From Syntrophales bacterium (GTDB lineage Bacteria > Desulfobacterota > Syntrophia > Syntrophales > UBA2210), in assembly GCA_023230565.1 (NCBI GenBank), contig JALNXD010000001.1:124001-188000 (forward strand): 64,000 nucleotides of DNA, written 5' to 3'. Positions 35,053 to 43,453 of the stretch are shown here, one piece after another. The notes under the pieces are model-generated. The model saw nothing but the letters and a program-made list of their open reading frames with translations. It was not told where the DNA came from and searched no databases. The stretch's first letter is position 1; every line of letters starts with the position of its first letter. A program made the translations under genes and the position numbers.

Positions 35053-35838
35053 TTATCGGCGCGCCATGGGAGTCGTATTCAAATGAAATCCGCCATCCAG
35101 AATCAAAGTCTCTCCCGTTACCAGGGGCATGCCTGCTGCAAAATGCACTATAGATTCCGCGACGGTTTGAGGTGTTGCAGTCATATGTAACGGCGCAGCA
35201 GCCTCGAGATCCAGCTTTAGTTTTTCGTATATTTCTACACCCATTCCTTCGCGCAACCAACTGCCCTGAATAAATCCGGGGCACACGGCATTTACTCTTA
35301 TTTCCGGACCCAAAATGCGCGCCAGAGAAAGCGTCATCGTAATCAGTGCACCCTTTGACGCTGCATAGGCAATTGAGCTTCCTATTCCTGTAATACCGGC
35401 AACGGAAGCCACATTCACGACCGACCCCTTCCCTTTCCTTTTCATATGCGGGGCAGCAGCCCTCACCATCTGATAGGTTCCTACTACATTTACACCATAT
35501 ATGCGCAGAAAGTCATCTTTCGAGAGGCCGTCCAGATCGCTGTGTGCACAAAACTTCGTTGTTCCGGCATTGTTAATCAGAATATCAAGACGCCCCCACT
35601 TCCCCAGGGTTTCATCCACCATTCTTCGGCAATCTGTATCATCTGCAACATCTGCACGGCATAACAGAGTTTCTACCCCACACCTTCTGCAGATCTCTTC
35701 AGACTCCCTGGCCTGTTCATCGCTTTTTGAATAATTGATAACGACATTGCAACCTTTTTCAGCAAGCAGTTTTGCAGTGGCGGCCCCAACTCCCCGCGCC
35801 GATCCTGTTACTATGGCCGTTTTACCTGAAATATCCAT
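35053..35838 (-). CDS. Short-chain dehydrogenase/reductase, FabG-like
   Basis: A 261-residue classical SDR. It has the cofactor loop TGSARGVG, NNAG, the catalytic Ser in NVASVAG and the catalytic YxxxK in YAASKGAL. GETLILDGGFHLN closes the family pattern. It probably reduces a 3-oxoacyl or other keto substrate with NAD(P)H, but the exact substrate cannot be given. It lies alone on the minus strand, downstream of a gene-poor region, and converges with the HAD gene. Confidence 0.85.
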   Translation of the reverse strand: MDISGKTAIVTGSARGVGAATAKLLAEKGCNVVINYSKSDEQARESEEICRRCGVETLLCRADVADDTDCRRMVDETLGKWGRLDILINNAGTTKFCAHSDLDGLSKDDFLRIYGVNVVGTYQMVRAAAPHMKRKGKGSVVNVASVAGITGIGSSIAYAASKGALITMTLSLARILGPEIRVNAVCPGFIQGSWLREGMGVEIYEKLKLDLEAAAPLHMTATPQTVAESIVHFAAGMPLVTGETLILDGGFHLNTTPMARR

Positions 35839-35981
35839 ACTTTTCCCTTATAATTTCTTTGACACTGAAAATTCCGCCGCATGCATTTCGATTTTCATAC
35901 CGCCTTGTCATACTCAGCTACTGTATCTAGTATATTTTTTCAGGAAAAGCAATTTTCATGGATTCTAAAAATCAAAAAACT

Positions 35982-36004
35982 CCTTCTCCCTTGAGGGGAG
36001 AAGG
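35982..36004. repeat. Hairpin of REP-like character
   Basis: CCTTCTCCC (35982-35990) and GGGAGAAGG (35996-36004) form a nine-base stem with a short loop. Similar hairpins of this composition are common as dispersed REP-like sequence in proteobacterial genomes. Confidence 0.4.
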
Positions 36005-36132
36005 TTGCACAGTGGGGGCAATTAATCATACCATTACAATAAGTTACTTTCTCCTCTCCTTAATCCTCTCTCACCAGAGAAGAGGAAAAACGACCTTGTG
36101 AATTAATCAATTTTGATGTTCTCGTAAAAAGA

Positions 36133-36149
36133 TGCCGGCCGCGCCGGCA
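36133..36149. repeat. GC-rich hairpin TGCCGGC/GCCGGCA
   Basis: TGCCGGC (36133-36139) pairs perfectly with GCCGGCA (36143-36149) around a three-base loop, next to a CTCGTAAAAAG repeat end. It may be the centre of a decayed mobile element. Confidence 0.35.
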
Positions 36150-36202
36150 CTATAATGGTATGTAAGTGAAGCTTTCATATGCTTGTTTTTTGCATATTTG
36201 CA

Positions 36203-36233
36203 GGCACGAGATTTCGACCGCAAATCGGCTGTG
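36203..36233 (+). repeat. Dispersed repeat, copy B
   Basis: Diverged partner of copy A at 151-181, with 25 of 31 bases identical. It lies immediately downstream of the channel gene. Confidence 0.35.
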
Positions 36234-36263
36234 AGTACTCAGAAACAGCACCGTGAATACAGA

Positions 36264-37085
36264 TCATTCTGTAATTACAGGAGAGGCATTACTGTCGAAA
36301 GGATTGGTCCGCATTGCCAGAGAAAAAAGATAGGGATAATTCCTTTTCAAATGTCTCATATAGTCTATCCATTGATAGGCCAGCAATCTGTAAGCTCGCG
36401 TTGCATCAATCACAATATGGGCAAGATCGGCATCAGGAAGTTCCGGAATGCCGGTTCTATAATTCAATTCCTCAGTCAAATGAAACACCGCCCTCAGCAA
36501 TTCTGCAAAACTCTCATGTTCAAGAATCGCCGGGTTCTCCATAAGCCTGATCAAAAGGTCTTTTTTGGGGGTTGCCAGCGCACTCAATTCTGCAAAATTG
36601 AATTTCTCCTTTGCCAACTCATATTTATATATTCCAAGAGATGCCTCAACTTTTTTGAAATCTTCTTCTGTCCAGCTGCTTTCTATAGTGAGTTCGTTGC
36701 GGATCTCTTCAGCGGACTGATCCGCTTCAGAAAAAAATGAAAGCAGGGATATCCCTATTTCGCTAAAAAAAACGCCTATCACCATGTTCAGCTTTTCCCT
36801 TCGATGGTGTTGTTCTCTCCTGCTCAACATGAGCTCGGTCGCGTTGGCTACAACGCCGAGAAAAGTTCCGATGCCTGAAATAATCAGTATGACAGCCAGA
36901 ATTTTACCCGCACTTGTTGCAGGTCTGATGTCTCCGTAACCTACAGTCGCAATAGTTACGATGCTGAAGTAAAAGGAATCAAGAAGCTGCATACCCTCAA
37001 TTGCGGTGAATCCAAAGGTTCCAACTATCATTACAGCCCCGAGACTAATAAGAGCTATTCTCAATCGTGTACGAATATGATTCAT
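36264..37085 (-). CDS. Two-helix potassium channel with a C-terminal domain shared with its neighbour
   Basis: A 273-residue protein. Two membrane helices flank a pore loop with the potassium filter TVGYGD (TIATVGYGDIRPAT), the KcsA/MthK-type ion_trans_2 plan. Instead of a common RCK domain, it has a cytoplasmic domain of about 190 residues that starts KLNMVIGVFFSEIG and ends with HLKRNYPYLFSLAMRTNPFD. The same domain occurs in the next gene upstream. Conserved His/Glu positions include LEHE, VFHLTEE and LAH. I do not recognise this domain; it probably gates or reports on the channel. The start at 37085 follows AGGTGA; a longer frame exists. It is the last gene of the redox operon. Confidence 0.75.
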   Translation of the reverse strand: MNHIRTRLRIALISLGAVMIVGTFGFTAIEGMQLLDSFYFSIVTIATVGYGDIRPATSAGKILAVILIISGIGTFLGVVANATELMLSRREQHHRREKLNMVIGVFFSEIGISLLSFFSEADQSAEEIRNELTIESSWTEEDFKKVEASLGIYKYELAKEKFNFAELSALATPKKDLLIRLMENPAILEHESFAELLRAVFHLTEELNYRTGIPELPDADLAHIVIDATRAYRLLAYQWIDYMRHLKRNYPYLFSLAMRTNPFDSNASPVITE

Positions 37086-37161
37086 ATAGAAGGTCACCTG
37101 GCACTGGAAGTATAATATCCTGAACCTGAGTGTTCGGTTAAAAAGCACGCCTTTTATTTCA

Positions 37162-37896
37162 TTACTTCTGCCGTTGCCCCGGATCGAAGGGGTTCGTTCG
37201 CATTGCCAGTGAAAAGAGATAAGGATAATTCCGCTTTAAATGCTTCATGTATTCGAGCCATTCAGAAACCAGAAGCATATATGCTCTTTCCATATCATGA
37301 GCCAGATGCTTGTAATCAGTGATCGAAAGGCGATTCACATCTGTTCTTGCCGCCATTTCCTCAGTAAGATGAAAGACTGCCCAGAGCAGATTTGTGAAAC
37401 GTTCATGTTCCAACAGATTTGAATTCTGAAGCAGATTTAAAAGGAATCCTCTCTTTTGAACAAGGAAATCCTGCAAATATTTCATATCACCCGAATGACA
37501 ATCCAGGTTGTATTCATAAAGATGACATTGGCCGGCAGCACCTTCAAACTTTTCTTCGGGCCACTCTCCGCATGCAATAAGCCAGGATTTGATTTTATCG
37601 GCATTTCGATCAAATGAAGTAAATATTTTCAGCAGATCAGTTCCTGCCTCACTGAAAAAAGCCCCTATCACCATATTAAGTTTCTCAATCGCCGACTTTT
37701 TATCACGATAATTGAGAAGCTCATGAATTATCATGGTTACGAGGAGCACTTCGATAAATGCAAATGCAATATCGCCTACAAAAAAAATGAATAGATGATG
37801 AGGATCACGGAATACGATAAAATGCACCGCATAAAAAAAGATCGACAGAAATATCAGTAAAATTCCCCAGGCAAGTTTCCATTTATCTATTTTCAT
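37162..37896 (-). CDS. Membrane protein with the same C-terminal domain as the channel
   Basis: A 244-residue protein with two N-terminal membrane helices (LAWGILLIFLSIFFYAVHFIVF and FIFFVGDIAFAFIEVLLVTMII) and no potassium filter. Its cytoplasmic part begins KLNMVIGAFFSEAG and ends HLKRNYPYLFSLAMRTNPFD, matching the channel next door along its whole length. Both therefore look like different membrane modules carrying one signalling or sensing domain, and may form a mixed complex. I place the start at 37896 after GGAAGGAA; it overlaps the DUF2400 gene by 14 bases, so it is coupled to the redox operon. Confidence 0.65.
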   Translation of the reverse strand: MKIDKWKLAWGILLIFLSIFFYAVHFIVFRDPHHLFIFFVGDIAFAFIEVLLVTMIIHELLNYRDKKSAIEKLNMVIGAFFSEAGTDLLKIFTSFDRNADKIKSWLIACGEWPEEKFEGAAGQCHLYEYNLDCHSGDMKYLQDFLVQKRGFLLNLLQNSNLLEHERFTNLLWAVFHLTEEMAARTDVNRLSITDYKHLAHDMERAYMLLVSEWLEYMKHLKRNYPYLFSLAMRTNPFDPGQRQK

Positions 37897-38731
37897 ATCG
37901 GAAGTTCCTTCCATATGTGTGAATGCCCGATGTAACCGCCCGGCAGCGGTTGATGAATGACAGAGGATCGGCATCATTGCATATTCCAAGCCTCGTCAAG
38001 GCAAAATCATACTTAACCGGATCTTCGGGCGCAAGAATTTTCAAAGCTTCCGTAATTTCAATCGCCGTTTTCATATCAGGCTGACGGCGCTTTGTCATCC
38101 CCAATATGGCTGCCGTTTTGTACATATGAGTATCCAGAGGTACGATAAGTGCCGAGGGTGCAATCCCGGCCCATCCTCCCGGATCAACTTCATCTTTTCT
38201 GATCATCCACCTTAAAAAAAGGTTGAGGCGCTTGCATGCGCTTCCACGTGACGGAAAAGGAAGAAGGCTATTGTAGGTCCCTTGCTCTTTTACCTGTATT
38301 TCTTTAACAAATGAGGAAAGTGACGGAAAGATATCTTTTTTGTGTGCCGTAAAAGCTGAAATAAAACAGGCTTCGATAGAACCATGTTTCTCTATTACCC
38401 GCTTCAATCCTGTCAAGACACTCGCCATCTCCTGTCCCGTGGTGAAACGATGTTTAAAAGAATTGAAAATTTCACTAAATGTCTTTTCTGATCCGCTCAT
38501 GAGAAATCGGTAGGGATCGGGTTTCATTTCCCCGAGCACGCAGGCGACACTTTTTTTGATCTGCGCCACTCTGCCATAGGCAAGAGCGGAAGTCAGGAAG
38601 CCCGCAATTTCACGGTTTTGTTTATCCTTGTAATTATAAAGAAAAAAAAGAGGATCGGTATAAACAAAATACCGCCGGTTGTACCTCTCGTAAAGCTCTT
38701 CGAACAATGGCAAAAGCAGTCTAAAACTCAT
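37883..38731 (-). CDS. DUF2400/TIGR02757 family protein
   Basis: A 282-residue protein of the uncharacterised DUF2400 (TIGR02757) family, recognised by YVYTDPLFFLYNYKDKQNREI near the N-terminus, LNLFLRWMIRKDEVDPGGW in the middle and LDTHMYKTAAILGMTKRRQPD near the end. The latter resembles helix-hairpin-helix glycosylase relatives. No function is established. It starts in an ATGA overlap with the peroxiredoxin gene. Confidence 0.8.
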   Translation of the reverse strand: MSFRLLLPLFEELYERYNRRYFVYTDPLFFLYNYKDKQNREIAGFLTSALAYGRVAQIKKSVACVLGEMKPDPYRFLMSGSEKTFSEIFNSFKHRFTTGQEMASVLTGLKRVIEKHGSIEACFISAFTAHKKDIFPSLSSFVKEIQVKEQGTYNSLLPFPSRGSACKRLNLFLRWMIRKDEVDPGGWAGIAPSALIVPLDTHMYKTAAILGMTKRRQPDMKTAIEITEALKILAPEDPVKYDFALTRLGICNDADPLSFINRCRAVTSGIHTYGRNFRYENR

Positions 38732-39333
38732 TGAACAATTGCATCCAGAGCGTTTACGATGCTTTCAAGAGAAGGGCGACTGTTGATGTCATGAACATCG
38801 ATATATTGGATAATACCGTGTGAATCGATAACAAAGATCGCCCGTTCCGCCATGCCATCCGATCGCAGAACTCCAAAAGAATCAGCTGCTTTTCCATGAG
38901 GCCAAAAATCGGAAAGAACCGGGAACCATAAATCGCCCATCTGTTTTGTCCATGCATACAGCGTTGGTATATTGTCCACAGTTATCCCTAAAAGTAGTGC
39001 ATTTCTTTCATCAAAAATTTCTTTCACGATATTATATCCGGGCCATTGGTCTGAACATACTGGCGTCCAGGCAGCCGGAACGAAAGATATAACTACGTTT
39101 TTCCCCCTCAGGCTGCTCAAGGTTATCAATCCACCGGCTACCGAGGGCAAGGAGAAATCGGGAGCAGGATCTCCTTTCGCGACTTTCAAGATACTATCAG
39201 TCGGCTTAAGATCTTTCGGATTATAAATATTGCTCTCGTATGCAGCGGATAATCCATAGACAGAAGAAACTACAAAGCAGCTTGCGACTGTCATTGCCGC
39301 CGCAACTGAGAAACAGATACTCCATTTTTTCAT
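38728..39333 (-). CDS. Exported AhpC/TSA-type peroxiredoxin
   Basis: A 201-residue thioredoxin-fold protein with a signal peptide (MKKWSICFSVAAAMTVASC; a lipobox is not obvious). The redoxin domain has GDPAPDFSLPSVAGG, the peroxidatic motif AAWTPVCSDQ and PVLSDFWPHGKAADSFGV. It should reduce peroxides in the cell envelope. It starts within the last bases of the thioredoxin-like gene (ATGA) and ends in an ATGA overlap with the DUF2400 gene. Confidence 0.85.
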   Translation of the reverse strand: MKKWSICFSVAAAMTVASCFVVSSVYGLSAAYESNIYNPKDLKPTDSILKVAKGDPAPDFSLPSVAGGLITLSSLRGKNVVISFVPAAWTPVCSDQWPGYNIVKEIFDERNALLLGITVDNIPTLYAWTKQMGDLWFPVLSDFWPHGKAADSFGVLRSDGMAERAIFVIDSHGIIQYIDVHDINSRPSLESIVNALDAIVQ

Positions 39334-39917
39334 TTTGATACTCCTTGATTTTCTATTTCCGACATACTTATGAGTTGTTTCAGAAAATCTCCTGTATCCC
39401 CAAATGCTCCCAATTTTGAATAGAAGACCCGGCTTTTTTTTCCTTCATTTTTGATGCCTATAAAATAAGGTGTCCGGACCTCTCCAAGCATCTTGTGAAT
39501 CGTGAAATCGGCATCGGGAAAAACAGGAAATTGCACAGCATATTTTTGAGTAAATACTTCCGCCTCATATCTGGAATTTCCTGCCGCAATTCCTATTATT
39601 TTTACTTTTCCGTTTAAATTCCCGTCACTTTGGATCATTGAAAATAACTCATTTACTTTTGGCGCCTCTACTTGACAGAAAGGACAGTACATGCTTAGAA
39701 CTTCCACAATAACGACATCGGCTTCAATATCCCGTATCAGAAAACTTTCACCTTTTTTTACTCCCAGGTATTGCCGATGCTCTTTCTTTTCAGGAAATGG
39801 AAGCTTCAGCTGCCGAAATACCTCTCCTGCTTCGGGCGGATTTGCAATGCCCACTTCAGTAAAAGGGAAGATCGCCACCGAGGCAATCAATAAAGCAATT
39901 TTAAAAAATCTTATCAT
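39330..39917 (-). CDS. Exported thioredoxin-like (TlpA-type) protein
   Basis: A 195-residue protein with a signal peptide (FFKIALLIASVAIFPFTEVGIA) and a thioredoxin-like domain. The active-site pair is CPFC in LSMYCPFCQVEAPK, followed by VFPDADFTIHKMLGEVRTPYF with the cis-proline. It is likely an envelope thiol-disulfide reductase that could supply reductant to the adjacent peroxiredoxin. Confidence 0.82.
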   Translation of the reverse strand: MIRFFKIALLIASVAIFPFTEVGIANPPEAGEVFRQLKLPFPEKKEHRQYLGVKKGESFLIRDIEADVVIVEVLSMYCPFCQVEAPKVNELFSMIQSDGNLNGKVKIIGIAAGNSRYEAEVFTQKYAVQFPVFPDADFTIHKMLGEVRTPYFIGIKNEGKKSRVFYSKLGAFGDTGDFLKQLISMSEIENQGVSK

Positions 39918-39939
39918 ACCTCCCCCTTCATGAATTCTC

Positions 39940-40347
39940 TTATTCTTCTTTTATTCCCGGCTTCATAACCCCGTCGGCAACAAGAGGAACAATGGCATCC
40001 AGATGAAAAATAATCACGTATTTCGATTCATTATCATATTTGGTCGTGAAAATCGGATATCGTTTTTTTCTTATTTTTTCTATCAAATCAATATCTTGTT
40101 TCTCTTCAATTTTCGTCAGATAGAGTCTTTTTCCATCATAGCCGTTTTTCTCTTTGAATAAATACGCAGCCTTTGGATTCAACTGAAGATTCTTGTACGT
40201 CAGGTGACCGGCCATGATAAAGGCAGCCGTTTCATCATCCATAATAACCGGACTCGAAATTGCCGCGATATTTACGTTTCCGCCCGGGTCGGCAGTTGCC
40301 ATAACTCCCAATCCTTTCACTGAATCAAAATACTCCGCTAAATTCAT
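39940..40347 (-). CDS. FMN-binding pyridoxamine 5'-phosphate oxidase-like protein
   Basis: A 135-residue split-barrel protein of the pyridoxamine-phosphate-oxidase-related group. The sequence GVMATADPGGNVNIAAISSPVI followed by MAGHLTYKNLQLNPKAAYLF fits FMN-binding members. Function is unknown; in anaerobes such proteins are often flavin reductases or stress proteins. AGGCTTC-type spacing before the start is weak. It lies 22 bases upstream of the thioredoxin-like gene. Confidence 0.75.
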   Translation of the reverse strand: MNLAEYFDSVKGLGVMATADPGGNVNIAAISSPVIMDDETAAFIMAGHLTYKNLQLNPKAAYLFKEKNGYDGKRLYLTKIEEKQDIDLIEKIRKKRYPIFTTKYDNESKYVIIFHLDAIVPLVADGVMKPGIKEE

Positions 40348-40442
40348 ATCGAAGCCTCCCCATAAATTTGCTGTTCTCGAATTTCTCCGTCTTTCCTTCC
40401 TTTTTCCTTTACAGGTTTGAATGGATTACTGCGCAAATTTAT

Positions 40443-40919
40443 TTACAGATTCTTCTTCAGTTCCGATAACATTCTGAAATGGTTGCGCTCTTCGTTTATA
40501 ATTTTATCTATATCGCCATGATGATCCTTTGATACAAATTGCTTTACTTCCTGATAATAGAGGATAGAATCCAATTCTCTGCGGCGCGCAAAATCAATTG
40601 CCTCAAGCTCGTTTTTTATTGCAGCCATTTCCCGGTCCATAATTTCTTTGGTAAATATGATATTGTTGTCAACATAATTTCTAAGATAGGCCCCGTACTC
40701 TCCTGAATACGTCTCAGGCACTGTATGATATTCAATACGGGAAAGTATGCTTCTGAATGTATTCTTGTGTTTTTCTTCCTCTCCTGCAAGAAATTCAAAA
40801 ATATGCTTCGTTTTCTCGTCGCCGGCAATCTGGACCGCATACCGGTAAAAATTAATTCCATTTTCTTCAATTCTCACTGCAATTTCAAAAATATCGCTCG
40901 TTTCAAATTCACTGCTCAT
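40443..40919 (-). CDS. Rubrerythrin-like ferritin-fold protein
   Basis: A 158-residue four-helix protein with ferritin-like diiron residues: AVRIEENGINFYRYA, AGEEEKHKNTF, then MAAIKNELEAIDFA and INEERNHFRML. It lacks the rubredoxin domain of classical rubrerythrin; a rubredoxin domain is instead present in the neighbouring flavoredoxin fusion, so the two may exchange electrons. A role in peroxide or oxygen defence is inferred. The start at 40919 follows AAAGGAG; a longer frame upstream crosses the end of the next gene and has no binding site. Confidence 0.82.
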   Translation of the reverse strand: MSSEFETSDIFEIAVRIEENGINFYRYAVQIAGDEKTKHIFEFLAGEEEKHKNTFRSILSRIEYHTVPETYSGEYGAYLRNYVDNNIIFTKEIMDREMAAIKNELEAIDFARRRELDSILYYQEVKQFVSKDHHGDIDKIINEERNHFRMLSELKKNL

Positions 40920-40974
40920 TGCGTGCTCCTTTGCATTTAAGATACCTACCTGAAGCGCCCGCCCAACGGGCTCT

Positions 40975-41664
40975 TCATTCCTTTTCAAATTGATCTTTAG
41001 AGGCACCGCAGACGGGACAAACCCAATCATCGGGAATATCCTCAAACGGTGTACCGGCCGGGATATTCCCGTCAGGATCACCTTTCTCCGGATCATAAAT
41101 ATACCCGCAGATCGCACATATATATCTGGCCCGATATTTTGCTGTTTTCCTTTCTTGTTGTTCCCGTGTATACGTAGCCGCTTTCGGTGGTGTTTTCCCC
41201 CCTTTGATCAGGTGGTAGTAGGCATACGTCATTGGTTCACCCTCGGCGATGAGATCGGCATTGACGACTTCACCGATAAAAAGAGTATGGGTCCCTATAT
41301 CGATTGAGGTGGTTACATTCGCTTCAAGGTAAGCGATTGTATGATCCAGAACAATGGGCGCATTGGTAATACCCCTTTTATAATTCACTTTTTCGAACTT
41401 TGCAATATCGCGTCCGCACTTGAACCCAAATGTTCCGATAAACTCCATCGGAGCATCCTGTGCCAATACAGATACTGCGAAAACACCACTTCCGGAGATA
41501 TATTCGTGTGTCAGATTTTGCTTATTGATACTCACTGCAAGCGTAATTGGCTCCGAAGTTGTTTGAAACACCGTATTTGCAATTTGTCCGTTTATTTTTT
41601 CTCCCAGAAAAGATGATACGATATACACTCCATAGTTTAATTTGAAACATGCCTGAATATTCAT
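40975..41664 (-). CDS. Flavoredoxin-rubredoxin fusion (high-molecular-weight rubredoxin type)
   Basis: A 229-residue fusion. Residues 1-165 form a flavin-reductase-like FMN domain (KLNYGVYIVSSFLGEKINGQ, FAVSVLAQD, GTFGFKCGRDIAKF). The C-terminal 50 residues are a rubredoxin with CAICGYIYDPEKGDP and CPVCGASKDQF, the two CxxC pairs that bind iron. In Moorella a protein of this layout takes electrons from NADH to a flavodiiron oxygen or NO reductase. No flavodiiron gene is in the window. The start at 41664 follows AAAGGAA. Confidence 0.88.
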   Translation of the reverse strand: MNIQACFKLNYGVYIVSSFLGEKINGQIANTVFQTTSEPITLAVSINKQNLTHEYISGSGVFAVSVLAQDAPMEFIGTFGFKCGRDIAKFEKVNYKRGITNAPIVLDHTIAYLEANVTTSIDIGTHTLFIGEVVNADLIAEGEPMTYAYYHLIKGGKTPPKAATYTREQQERKTAKYRARYICAICGYIYDPEKGDPDGNIPAGTPFEDIPDDWVCPVCGASKDQFEKE

Positions 41665-42132
41665 CGGATATTCCTTTCGAAGCAATAGATGGGCCTGTAA
41701 ATTCCAAAGCCCTTCCTCTTTTATGTTTTATGCAAAAGGTTGAACTTTCGGTTCATAACCTGCTTCTCTCATCATTCAGAAACTGCATTTCAACTATTCA
41801 TATCAAAAAATGGGCAGGAAGGATATTTATTTACATGGCTGAATTGTTTTTACTCGCCTTGTTGCAATAATAAATTTTTTCTGGACAATTAAAAGGCTTT
41901 ATGCAACATTACCACACTCGAGAATAAAGAAAAAGTCAGCTTTTTCAGGATTGTTTGTTTGATATCGAAGCTATTCGCCTTCTTTTCCAGAAACTGTTTC
42001 TGTGCGCAGTTTTTCTATGTCCGAAGCGGGAATCAACATTGAACTGAAAGCGCGAATCAGAAGGCGTATAACAATTATGAATTGGCAGTATAGAAAAGAT
42101 AATTTCAATACTAAACAGGAGGAAATTCAAGA
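41665..42132. other. Divergent gene-free region before the thiolase gene
   Basis: A 468-base gap between the minus-strand redox operon and the plus-strand acyl-CoA genes. It must hold promoters for both. I could not pick convincing ones. AGGAGG lies 10 bases before the thiolase start. No other structure was recognised. Confidence 0.4.
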
Positions 42133-43338
42133 ATGAGTGAACGGGAAGTTGTATTTGTTGAAGCGATGCGTACCCCCTTCGGGAGAATGGGCGGAACACT
42201 GCGTGACATTAATGCTTCTGAAATGGCCGGCATCGGCATTAAAGGATTGATAGAAAAGACCAAGATTCATGAAAAAGCACATGTTGACTGCGTGTTTTTA
42301 GGTTCAGCGGCACATTGCTCACATGCAATGAATCCTGCCCGATGGGCTCTTCTCTATGCGGGCCTGCCCTATTCCACTTCGGCAAGTTATGTCGAGATGC
42401 AGTGCGGTTCCGCAATTGATTCTATCAACCATGCGGCATGGAAAATTCTTTGTAACCAGGCGGATATAGTAATCGCCGGCGGTATGGAAGCATACAGTCA
42501 GATTCCTGCCAAATTTTCCATGAGTTCGCCCCCCTATCAATTGATTCCACCTATGCCGATCACGCCTGAGCTGTCGCCTGTCCCGGAAGAGTGCATAGGC
42601 ATGGGGCTGACGGCTGAAAACCTTCAGGTCATGTATGATATCCCCCGTGAGGAATCGGATAAATTCGCGCTGAGAAGTCAGGTCCTTGCAAAAAAAGCCA
42701 TGGACGCCGGCTACTTTGATGAAGAAATCATTCCGGTGACCGTACCGCAGGGCAAGAAAAAACCGCCGATCATATTCAAAATCGATGAACATCCGCGTGA
42801 GACATCCATGGAACTTCTGAGCAAGCTTCCTGCAGTCTTCAAGAAGGATGGAACAGTCACGGCAGGTAATTCTTCGGGCCGCAATGACGGCAGCGCCTTC
42901 GTATTAATGATGACAAAAGAAAAAGCCAAAGAACTCGGCTATGAGCCAATGGCCAAATGGATTGCCGGCGCCGATTACGGAGTAGATCCAAGAATCATGG
43001 GAATAGCGCCCGGATATGCAATGCCACAGGCACTTCAGCGCGCCGGCTTGAAACTGTCGGATATGGAAGTTATGGAATGCAACGAGGCCTTTGCCGTGCA
43101 GAATCTTGCCGTCATCAAGGAGATCGAAAAACAGACCGGCGAAAAAGTAGATATGGATAAATGGAATCCGAATGGCGGCGCTATTGCATTCGGCCATCCC
43201 AATGGTGCATCGGGTGCCCGTATCTGTATGTTCACTATGCGCGAACTGATAAGACGTGGCGGCAAATACGGCATTTTCGGCTCCTGCTGCGGCGGCGGGC
43301 TCGGTGTTGCCACGGTTATCGAAAATCTTAAAAGATAA
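42133..43338 (+). CDS. Acetyl-CoA acyltransferase (thiolase)
   Basis: A 401-residue thiolase. The nucleophilic cysteine is Cys91 in VEMQCGSAID; MECNEAFAVQNL, GGAIAFGHPNGASGAR (active-site His) and FGSCCGGGLG (second catalytic Cys) complete the set. It cleaves or forms 3-oxoacyl-CoA. The adjacent 3-hydroxyacyl-CoA dehydrogenase suggests beta-oxidation of fatty or ring-derived acyl-CoA. Confidence 0.93.
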   Translation: MSEREVVFVEAMRTPFGRMGGTLRDINASEMAGIGIKGLIEKTKIHEKAHVDCVFLGSAAHCSHAMNPARWALLYAGLPYSTSASYVEMQCGSAIDSINHAAWKILCNQADIVIAGGMEAYSQIPAKFSMSSPPYQLIPPMPITPELSPVPEECIGMGLTAENLQVMYDIPREESDKFALRSQVLAKKAMDAGYFDEEIIPVTVPQGKKKPPIIFKIDEHPRETSMELLSKLPAVFKKDGTVTAGNSSGRNDGSAFVLMMTKEKAKELGYEPMAKWIAGADYGVDPRIMGIAPGYAMPQALQRAGLKLSDMEVMECNEAFAVQNLAVIKEIEKQTGEKVDMDKWNPNGGAIAFGHPNGASGARICMFTMRELIRRGGKYGIFGSCCGGGLGVATVIENLKR

Positions 43339-43362
43339 AATATCAAAGCATGCCTTTTCTTA

Positions 43363-43392
43363 GGCGGTCTCCCCGATGCAAAGGAGACCGCC
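43363..43392 (+). terminator. Hairpin between thiolase and hydroxyacyl-CoA dehydrogenase genes
   Basis: GGCGGTCTCC (43363-43372) and GGAGACCGCC (43383-43392) form a perfect ten-base stem with a ten-base loop. Only a weak T-rich stretch follows, so it may reduce rather than stop transcription into the next gene. Confidence 0.5.
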
Positions 43393-43453
43393 CCTTCAAA
43401 TTTTGAGTACAGAGTTCGTGCTTGAAAATACTAGATCGGAAGGAGACATTATC

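Larger units (their letters stand above)
35839..36263. other. Gene-free stretch with hairpins and repeat remnants
   Basis: This 425-base region has no supported gene. It holds a hairpin with CCTTCTCCC arms (35982-36004), a CTCGTAAAAAG remnant near 36121 related to the ends of the MITE-like repeat, a GC-rich hairpin (36133-36149), and copy B of the dispersed repeat. Confidence 0.45.
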
